From Parvularia atlantis (taxonomy: Eukaryota; Opisthokonta; Rotosphaerida), in assembly GCA_943704415.1 (NCBI GenBank), contig CALSCO010001095.1, forward strand, positions 1-14,121: DNA of 14,121 nucleotides, in the 5' to 3' direction. Under the pieces are notes generated by a model. The model searched no databases. It worked only from the letters and a program-made list of their open reading frames with translations, and was not told the origin of the DNA. Shown here in pieces: positions 7,979 to 14,121 of this stretch (within the stretch, counting starts at the first letter, position 1; every line of letters starts with the position of its first letter). The translations under genes were made by a program, and so were the position numbers.

Positions 7979-9072
7979 ATGTCGCTGTCGCGCGAGGAGA
8001 GCGTCTACATGGCCAAGCTGGCCGAGCAGGCCGAGCGCTACGAGGGTGCGCGCCTCCGCCGTCTGTTCGCGAAGGGACGGGGGCTGAGCAGTGCATGTGC
8101 GCGCGCGCAGACATGGTCACGCACATGAAGAACGTGGCCGCGGGCGACACGGAGCTGTCGCTCGACGAGCGCAACCTGCTCTCGGTCGCGTACAAGAACG
8201 TGATCGGCGCGCGCCGCGCGTCGTGGCGCATTGTGTCGTCGGTCAAGGACAAGGAGGTGCGGCGAGCACCACGCCTCCCCCTCCGCCCCGTCCGTGTGCA
8301 GCGTGCTAAACCGCGCACCCTCCCGGGCAGGAGGCCAAGGGCAACGACAAGCACGTGCACATGATCCAGTCGTACCGCGAGAAGATCGAGAAGGAGCTGT
8401 CGGACATCTGCGCCGACGTGATCCACATCCTGCAGGAGAACCTCATCCCCAAGGCCGCCAGCCCGGAGAGCAAAGTCTTCTACTACAAGATGTGCGTGCA
8501 CAAATCTCCCCCCTTGTCCGCCGTCGGCGCGCTGACAAACGATCGGCCTCGTGCGCGCGCGCGCGCGCGCGTAGGGTCGGCGACTACCACCGCTACCTCG
8601 CCGAGTTCTCCCAGGGCGACGAGCGCCAGCGGGCGTCGGCGGCCTCGCTCGAGGGCTACAAGTCGGCCTCAGCGGTCGCCGACAGCGAGGTGCGACCTTT
8701 CACGCCCTGGCTTGCCTTCCTTTCCGCTCGATTGCTCACTGCCCCTCCACGCGCGCGCAGCTCGCGCCGACCAACCCGATCCGGTTGGGTCTGGCACTCA
8801 ACTTCTCGGTCTTCTACTACGAGGTCATGAACGCGCCCGACCGCGCCTGCAACCTGGCCAAGCAGGCCTTCGACGACGCCATCGCCGAGCTGGACACGCT
8901 CAGCGAAGACTCGTACAAGGACTCGACCCTGATCATGCAGCTCCTCAGAGACAACCTGACTCTGTGGACCTCGGACATGGAGGACCAGGGTGCGCGCGCG
9001 CCCTCATCGCGCCCTCGCCCTTGTCGCTCGTCGCTCACTCTCGTGTGTTCGCGCGCGCCTGCAGGCCGATAA
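7979..9072 (+). CDS. 14-3-3 protein
   Basis: A phosphoserine/phosphothreonine-binding dimeric adaptor of the cytosol and nucleus. Exons: 7979-8045, 8111-8256, 8331-8491, 8575-8689, 8761-8989, 9065-9072; 241 residues, the usual family length. Both signatures are intact: [20 protein letters not shown] (Lys51 and Arg58 of the binding groove, with Arg131-Tyr132 in YHRYLAEF) and the C-terminal [18 protein letters not shown]. The start matches the usual N-terminus closely ([15 protein letters not shown]). The last coding exon is only 8 nt and yields a short tail, MEDQGR, instead of the common acidic extension. The final intron, 8990-9064, is 75 nt and stop-free, so its retention adds 25 residues and ends at the same stop. 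Intron 8492-8574 uses a TAG acceptor and contains a (CG)n tract. Confidence 0.97.
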
Positions 9073-9460
9073 GCGCCCAAACGTCCGCATGACCGCTGGC
9101 TTCATTCTTCATCCTCGTCGTTAACCGTCCGCTGTCGTGCCGGTTGTGTCTGTCGCGTCCCGCTCCGTTTCTCCTTCTTTTCTTTCCCGGTCGTCTCCTT
9201 CCCCGTTATTTCCTCCCGCCCGCCCGCTCGTCGCGCTCCACCGCTTGTGGCCCCTCCTTCCCTCCACGCACTCCTTCAGCCGTCCCACCGCCCGCTCCCT
9301 TCCGCCGCGCGGCGCAGCGCCGGTCTGCGTTGCGCACTCGTTCGAGCGGCCAAGGCCCCCACTCCGTGTCCGCCACCCCTCTCCCGTCGCTGTCCTCCCG
9401 TGATGTGTCGGTGTGGCGAGCCAAACTCAACAAACACCCGACACGACGGCAGCGTGGCGC
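9073..9460. other. Convergent intergenic spacer, pyrimidine-rich
   Basis: 388 bp between two convergent stop codons. About 9140-9300 is strongly C/T-rich on the plus strand, including runs such as ctccttcttttctttccc. The open frames crossing it show no family resemblance. It probably holds both 3' UTRs; no canonical polyadenylation hexamer was seen. Confidence 0.6.
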
Positions 9461-10344
9461 TCACGTGCACACCTCGAGGATCTTGTCAACGAGGTCGCCC
9501 TTCTCGGCCAGCCCGGCGAGGCTGACGCCATGCTGGGCGAGGATGGCTGCCCGCCCCGCGCGTGAGACAGCACGCCACACGTGATGCACGCGCGCACGAC
9601 GCACCTTTCAACGCGCTGGTCGACATCGCCGCGAGCTCCTCGCGCGTCTGCGTGACCTTGGGCGGCTTCACGGTGCTGCGTTGCGATCACACAGTCATGC
9701 TGACGCGCCGATAAGCGTGGGCGCGACGCACATCGACTCGGCGGCGGCCTCCTCCAGCTTGCGCTCAAACTGCTGCTCCATCGGGTGGCCGCTGTAGACG
9801 ATGCGGTTGTGCCTGTCGATGACGATCGCGTGCGGGATGCCGCGCACGCCGAGCGGCTGCGGCTGGATCAGCAGCCGTCGCACGCAGGCACGCCGCCGCT
9901 ACCTGCATCAGCTCGCGCTGCGCCGACTTGCGGACGTCGACCGCGACGTGGTAGTCCATCTTGCGATCCATCTGGTTCACGAATGGGCGCACGGTCGACT
10001 CGGTCTCGGACGAGATGCCAACGATGACGACGCCGCGATCCCTGTACCGCGCCTGCAGCTGCGTCAGGTGCGGGATCGACTCGCGGCACGGCGGGCACCT
10101 TTCCTCGTGCGCACGCGCGTCAGCCGCAGCAGACTCGCGCACAGCTCACGTCAGCCGCACCACGTCGCCCAGAACTCGAGCACGAGCACGCGCCCGCCCG
10201 CCGGCGCGCTCCCGATGTCGTCCAGCGGCGTGCCCTTGATAAACTTGAGCCTGCGGGGCGCGCGCATCGGCGGCGGCGGCGGCCAGAGGCAGCGGCGCAC
10301 CCCTCGATCCGCGGCAGCGTCGATCCCAGGCCCAGCGCCGGCAT
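9461..10344 (-). CDS. TlpA/nucleoredoxin-like thioredoxin with C-terminal SAP-like domain
   Basis: A thiol-disulfide oxidoreductase of the redoxin/TlpA type. Exons: 10344-10301, 10250-10161, 10098-9903, 9862-9732, 9675-9605, 9546-9461; 205 residues. After a short N-terminus without a signal peptide come LVLEFWATW, the active site C46-P-P-C49, RESIPHL, the strand VVIVGISSE, and the cis-proline segment GIPHAIVIDRHNRIVYSG. These are in the order expected for the fold. Residues 154-205 form a separate helical module (REELAAMS, LKAILAQHGVSLAGLAEKGD, LVDKILE). It resembles the SAP-like domain at the end of MANF/ARMET and some other proteins. The substrate is unknown. Acceptor 10099 is AAG, and intron 10300-10251 lacks a good branch motif. 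Both flanking splices preserve WCPPC, so the core call is firm. Confidence 0.88.
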
Positions 10345-10451
10345 TTGTTTGCGCTCGTTTCTCCTGCTTCGCTCACGGTACGTATGGAAGTGCAGGCGGG
10401 AGCACCGCTCATCAGCACAACAGCAGCAGTTGTGGTGCAACCAGCAGCGGG
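10345..10451. promoter_or_regulatory. Compact divergent promoter (thioredoxin / TLC gene)
   Basis: 107 bp separate the two divergent start codons. The interval includes a short CAG-like run (cagcagcagt) and relatively AT-rich bases near 10345-10385. It must carry both 5' UTRs and any promoter elements, suggesting a shared bidirectional promoter. No motif is recognisable. Confidence 0.6.
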
Positions 10452-11369
10452 ATGGACGTCCTCGACCTCGTCGCATCGCCCCACATGCGCTCGTACGCGC
10501 CCGTCGTGCTCGCGTCGGCGGCCGTGTGGGCGCTGTCGGTGGTCGCGTCGCGCGCCGTGTCGCCGTCGGTGCGTGCTGCTACTAGCCGGCGCGCGCCCCG
10601 CGACGAACGCGCCGCTCACGCCAACGCCCCACGTGCGCGCGCGCGCGCGCGCCCCAACCAGCTCTTCGGCCGCGCGTACACGGCGCTGGGCGGCAAGGAC
10701 CGGCTCAAGTGGGACGTGGCCGTGGTCTCGACCGTGTTCTCGGTCTTCGTCACCGTCTTCGCCTTCCCGAACCTGTTCGACGCCGAGATGCTGGCCGACC
10801 CGCTGTTCACGGCCAAGCCGAGCGCGATGCTGCTGTACGCGACCGCGGCCGGCTACTTCCTGTACGACGTGGGCCTGTGCCTGCTCTACTACAGCGAGTA
10901 CGGCGGGCAGTTCCTCACGCACGGCGTCGCGTGCTTCTTCGTCTACGCATTTGTGCTGCATCCGATCCTCGGCTACTACGGCTCGGTCTTCCTCCTGTTC
11001 GAGGTCAGCACCATCTTCCTCAACATGACCTGGTGCCTGCACAAGGCCGGCCTGGGCAAGTCGCTGCTGGCCGTGTTCAACGGCGTGATGCTCCTGCTCG
11101 CGTTTGGCGGCTTCCGCATCGTCTTTGGCCTGTACCAGTCGTTCTTCGTCGTGCAGGGCCTGCTCGAGCACCGCGAACGCGTGCCGCTGGTCTACTTGGT
11201 CTTCTACCTCGCCTGCAACGTGCTGCTCAACGGCCTCAACCTGTTCTGGTACTCCAAGATCGTCGCCAACTTTGCCGAGCGCGTGCTTGCGCTCGGCAAG
11301 AAAGGCGCGTCGGCCGACACGAGCAAGGGCAACGTGCGCCTCGCCAAGCCCGTGCGCGCCGAGGAGTGA
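10452..11369 (+). CDS. TLC-domain multipass membrane protein (TMEM56/TLCD4-like)
   Basis: Exons 10452-10568 and 10662-11369; 274 residues. Hydrophobic segments, each a likely transmembrane helix, occur near the N-terminus (APVVLASAAVWALSVVA), then WDVAVVSTVFSVFVTVF, LLYATAAGYFLYDVGLCLL, THGVACFFVYAFVLHPILG, VFLLFEVSTIFLN, FNGVMLLLAFGGFRIVFGLY and YLVFYLACNVLLNGLNLFWY. The pattern, with H in LTHGVACFF and the FLNMTW segment, fits the TRAM-LAG1-CLN8 fold; the size fits the TMEM56/TLCD group rather than ceramide synthase. The C-terminus is Lys/Ala-rich and probably cytosolic. The single intron, 10569-10661, is 93 nt, stop-free and divisible by three; it contains ctcac and a (CG)n tract. I removed it because it encodes an Arg/Ala run between hydrophobic parts. 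Substrate or lipid partner unknown. Confidence 0.85.
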   Translation: MDVLDLVASPHMRSYAPVVLASAAVWALSVVASRAVSPSVRAATSRRAPRDERAAHANAPRARARARPNQLFGRAYTALGGKDRLKWDVAVVSTVFSVFVTVFAFPNLFDAEMLADPLFTAKPSAMLLYATAAGYFLYDVGLCLLYYSEYGGQFLTHGVACFFVYAFVLHPILGYYGSVFLLFEVSTIFLNMTWCLHKAGLGKSLLAVFNGVMLLLAFGGFRIVFGLYQSFFVVQGLLEHRERVPLVYLVFYLACNVLLNGLNLFWYSKIVANFAERVLALGKKGASADTSKGNVRLAKPVRAEE

Positions 11370-11485
11370 GCCGCCACCCGCCCCAGCAACGAACCTCCTC
11401 CTCCAAAAAGCATGCCGCACAAGGCACTTGATCCCTAATCTGTACGTGCCGTCGTTAGTGCTCAAGTGGCAGTTTCCTCGTAGTG
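11370..11485 (+). promoter_or_regulatory. Tandem spacer before prefoldin subunit 1
   Basis: 116 bp hold the 3' end of the TLC gene and the promoter of the next gene. It is AT-richer than its surroundings around 11400-11485. No defined element is visible. Confidence 0.5.
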
Positions 11486-12007
11486 ATGTCGGCGGCTTCG
11501 ATCTTCCCCTCCGCCGACGTCGAGCAGGTGGATGCGGGGGCCGCGGGGGTCGCGCCGCGCCCTCACGCTCGCCGCATCGCGCGCCGCAGGAGTTCCACGC
11601 GCTGCGCGGCAAGCTCGTCGACGTCAGCCGCCAGCTCGGCGTCGCGCGCCAGACGCTCCAGCTCAAGCTGCAGACCAAGCGCCGCAGCGACGCGTACAAG
11701 GCCGAGCTGGGCAAGGTGCCCGCGACCACGCCCGCGTACAAGGGCGTCGGGAGGATGTTCATCCGCAGCTCGATCCCCGAGGCGCAGGGCGAGCTGGAGC
11801 AGCGCGCAACGGCGGCGGCGTCGGTGCGCGGTCGCTTGCCGCATCGTCCCTTCGAGACGCGTCTGACAATCGCCGCTGCGGCGCGGCGCGTGGCCACAGG
11901 AGGTCGCCGCGCTGCAGCGCAGCATCGACGCGCTCGAGAAGACGTTCGAGAGCGACGAGAAGAGCATCAAGGAGCTCGTCGAGAAGCACGCGCCGCCGAA
12001 GAAGTGA
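11486..12007 (+). CDS. PFDN1: Prefoldin subunit 1 (beta-type)
   Basis: A subunit of the hexameric prefoldin co-chaperone, which delivers unfolded actin and tubulin to the CCT chaperonin in the cytosol. Exons: 11486-11527, 11590-11823, 11900-12007; 127 residues, close to the family's usual 120-125. Two coiled-coil helices flank a central hairpin: the first includes VSRQLGVARQTLQLKLQTKRR, the hairpin region reads YKGVGRMFI, and the second holds ALQRSIDALEKTFESDEKSIKEL. The G-x-x-F hairpin and RMF are typical of subunit 1. Both introns (62 and 76 nt) have CTCAC or CTGAC branch motifs, and the start follows 116 bp after the TLC gene's stop. Confidence 0.88.
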
Positions 12008-12160
12008 GGTCCTTGTCGTGAGCGGCTCGCATCGGGGCCAAAGGAAACAACCAACGTTCGGCACACTTTGCACACACACCGACGAGGGCAAGCAGAGGGT
12101 GGGGAGCCAGCCCGCCCCGCCGCCGCCGCCACCGCCGCCAGCGCCGCTACACTGCTGCTT
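12008..12160. other. Convergent spacer between PFDN1 and the GATA gene
   Basis: 153 bp between convergent stop codons, including a CCG/CCA-rich run at about 12117-12140. It presumably holds both 3' UTRs. Confidence 0.55.
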
Positions 12161-13981
12161 TTACAACGCCTCGGAAAAGTTGTTTGTAAGCGCCTCGGTC
12201 GACGACGAAGGGCTGACGAGCTCCGACAGCTGCCCGGCGCCGCGCACGCGCGTCAGCCAGGGAGCACCGCAGTGCGGCGAGCGCGCTGCCCGCACCGAGC
12301 TGCACGACGTGCTTGACATCGGCTCGTGCAGCGAGTCGGTCGACGTTGACTCGAGCCTGTGCGCGGCGGGGGGAACATGAGCGACCAGGCGATACGTCCC
12401 CGCCGATAACGCACGGCTCGGGCCTGCTCTGCGGCGAGACCGACAGGCGCGACTCGCGGTCCTTCTCGCCGCGGCCGCCCGCCGTCAACGTCGACTCCCG
12501 GGCGCTCTTGCGGCGCTTGGCCCACTTGATGCCGCACGCATTGCACAGGCTGCAAGCGCGGGCGGCGGTGAGCATCACCGCGCACGGGCAGCGCATGGCC
12601 GCACGCACGAGTTGGCGCCCGTGGGGCCGCGGCGCCACTCAGGCGACTCGATCCGCCCGCAGAACTCGCACACAAGGTCGGCGCGCTTCGAAGGGCGGTA
12701 GACACTCCGCTGCGACGCACGCGCGCGCGTCAGGGGGCCACGCGCGCAGCATGCGAGCGACGCACACGACGCGGTGCCGACTCCTGGTTGATCACGAGCA
12801 CGAGGTGGCTGGTGTTGCCCGGGTGCGCACCCGGTGCCTGCATGTGCAGGGCCGAGGCAAATGATGCGTGCATGTTGTCGTCGCTCGCCGAGCCGTCGCT
12901 GGCCACGGGCAGGTCGCTCAGCTTAGGCGCGATCGGGGGCGGCGTGTTTGCGGCCTGCGCCCTTGCGGCGGGCGCGGCAAACATCGAGTAGTACCGGTCT
13001 GCGCGCGCGCGCGCGCGCGCATTGAGCTCCAGGCACGAGCGCCACATGGCCCCGCAACGCACTCGACAGCTGTTGCGTCAGGTAGTTAAAACGCGACGTG
13101 AGCGAGAACTGCGCCTGGGCCTGCGCCTGGGCCTGCGCCTGGGCCTGGTGTTGCCGCTGCTGCTGTTGTTGCTGCTGCTGCACCTGGTAGAGCGCCAGGG
13201 TCTCGGCCGTTGCGGTGGGTGTCACCAAGACGCCACCGCCGGGCTGCTGCTGGTGCGGGCGCGGGGGCAGGGGCGCGGCAAACTGGCCGCCCGACGGGTA
13301 GAAGACCGGCACGCCCGGCGGCAGAAAGGCAGCGGGCGTGGACTGAGGCGGTGTCGGCGGCTGGCTGGGCGGCTGGCTGGGCGGCTGGCTGGGCGGCGTA
13401 ATGACGAGAGCAGGCACGGGCGCCGGCCCGGCCCCGCCGCTCCCCGTGAAGAAATTGGAGGCCGACGACGAGCCCGTGAGCCATGACGGCAGGCGCGCGG
13501 CAAACTTTGGCTGCCACGCGGGGGCCGACGCGGGCGGCCGCGCAACGCCGGCGTAGACGTCGTTGGCCAGCAGGCTGCCGGCGCTGCTGCTGCGGCTGTC
13601 GAGGCCCCTCCCGGCCGTCCAGGGCGAGGGGGTGTCCTGCAGCATGGAGCTGAGCGAGGGCAGGCGCGGCAGGGACGAGTTGGACATCTGCACGTGCGAC
13701 GGTTGACGTGAGCCCTTGGCCAGATGAAACGCGCCGGTGATTTCATGCATCATCATCGCAAGGCACGTGAACGTGAGCGCGTCCACCCCGCCAGCACTGC
13801 GCAGCATCCGCCACCAGCCCCCCTGCAGCACGGCACCGCGGAGAGGAACGAACGGGGGCGATATTGGCCAGGGCAGCACGAGGCAGACACGAGAGCACAA
13901 GCAAGCACCGCGGCGCACCTGCCGCAGCGTTGCGGACGAGCCCGACGCGAGCGAGTCGGTGCTGTCGCTGGGCTCGAGCAT
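12161..13981 (-). CDS. Gln-rich GATA zinc-finger transcription factor
   Basis: Exons: 13981-13919, then probably 13687-13063, 12998-12766, 12709-12609, 12549-12415, 12356-12161; 450 residues in this model. One GATA finger, CEFC-x18-CNAC (C321, C324, C343, C346), has [27 protein letters not shown], the usual DNA-contacting and basic-tail residues. The 18-residue loop is the plant/fungal-type spacing rather than the 17 of animals. Before the finger lie long low-complexity parts: Ser-rich, a PPSQ repeat, a run of eight Gln, and a Gln-Ala repeat. These are typical of transactivation regions. The tail after the finger becomes Ser/Thr-rich once intron 12414-12357 is removed. The second exon is uncertain: intron 1 is 231 nt in this model, long for this window. 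An in-frame alternative acceptor gives 96 nt and adds 45 residues. The target genes are unknown. Confidence 0.85.
13107..13185 (-). repeat. Coding repeats for Gln-Ala and poly-Gln in the GATA protein
   Basis: A 12-bp unit (cctgcgcctggg on the plus strand) is repeated about three times at 13107-13145. It is followed by CTG/TTG runs to about 13183. On the coding strand they give alternating Gln-Ala and a run of eight Gln. Confidence 0.85.
13355..13398 (-). repeat. 12-bp tandem repeat encoding Pro-Pro-Ser-Gln
   Basis: The unit ggctggctgggc (plus strand) occurs about three times and encodes repeated PPSQ in the GATA protein, apparently a recent in-frame expansion. Confidence 0.85.
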
Positions 13982-14033
13982 CGTCGGCTGTTCGCCTGTT
14001 GCGCACGGTGCGCGATAAGCAAACGACGTGGAG

Positions 14034-14035
<2 letters not shown>
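13982..14035 (-). promoter_or_regulatory. Short 5' flank of the GATA gene
   Basis: 54 bp separate the GATA start codon from a long dinucleotide tract. On the coding strand the flank would be 5' UTR or core promoter. No motif is recognisable. Confidence 0.45.

Positions 14036-14121
<86 letters not shown>
14036..14121. repeat. (GA)43 microsatellite running off the window
   Basis: An uninterrupted GA tract of 86 bp that reaches the last base of the window, so its true length is unknown. Relative to the GATA gene it is a (TC)n tract about 55 bp upstream of the start codon. Confidence 0.98.

Noticed and set aside
9801-10451. Upstream in-frame extension of the TLC gene
   Set aside because: This part overlaps conserved thioredoxin exons on the other strand and translates to Arg-rich nonsense. 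The hydrophobic N-terminus begins at 10452.
10146-11897. 583-codon open frame on the minus strand
   Set aside because: It is a shadow of the TLC, PFDN1 and thioredoxin exons caused by GC-rich codons. Its product is Arg/Ala/Gln-rich with no family features, and it crosses three better genes.
12147-12414. Unspliced C-terminus of the GATA protein ending at 12147
   Set aside because: A gtgcgttatc donor and a cacag acceptor (12414-12357) give a Ser/Thr-rich tail ending at 12161, which is more plausible than the Arg/Ala-rich read-through.
8099-13020. GC-rich repeats as CRISPR arrays, or RNA genes elsewhere
   Set aside because: No regularly spaced repeat-spacer pattern, tRNA cloverleaf or rRNA signature was seen on either strand.

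Overview
The window reads as nuclear DNA of a GC-rich unicellular eukaryote. Nearly every gene is broken by very short introns (mostly about 40-95 nt) with donors like gtgcgt/gtgcgc, cag acceptors and a recurrent CTGAC/CTCAC branch-site motif. Splicing these introns gives complete members of eukaryote-only families: SAP18, a MYSM1-type deubiquitinase, SNIP1, 14-3-3, a TLC membrane protein, prefoldin subunit 1 and a GATA factor. The MYSM1 architecture (SANT-SWIRM-JAMM) would fit an amoebozoan, holozoan or related protist better than a typical fungus, but I cannot name the organism. All gene models are mine, read by eye from frame, conserved family residues and splice signals. In every model with both ends present, the exon lengths sum to a multiple of three.

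Layout, left to right: the 3' part of an unrecognised repeat protein (33-1322, +); SAP18 (1435-2445, +); convergent with it a MYSM1-like histone H2A deubiquitinase (6110-2520, -); 33 bp upstream of that, SNIP1 (7246-6144, -); a 732-bp divergent promoter region with T-tracts and a CT microsatellite; 14-3-3 (7979-9072, +); a 388-bp convergent spacer; a TlpA-like thioredoxin with a C-terminal SAP-like domain (10344-9461, -); a 107-bp divergent spacer; a TLC-domain membrane protein (10452-11369, +); prefoldin subunit 1 (11486-12007, +); and a Gln-rich GATA zinc-finger protein (13981-12161, -). A long (GA)n tract fills the right end.

The left half groups three nuclear genes: SAP18 (Sin3 and ASAP/PSAP complexes), MYSM1 (chromatin) and SNIP1 (spliceosome-associated FHA protein). 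The right half mixes signalling, redox, membrane and chaperone genes, so I see no operon-like pathway. No mobile element, tRNA, rRNA or CRISPR array is visible. The most unusual points are three GC-AG introns supported by conserved protein length, very small first coding exons, the thioredoxin/SAP-like fusion, the Arg-Asp repeat tail on SAP18, and (CG)n tracts inside introns.
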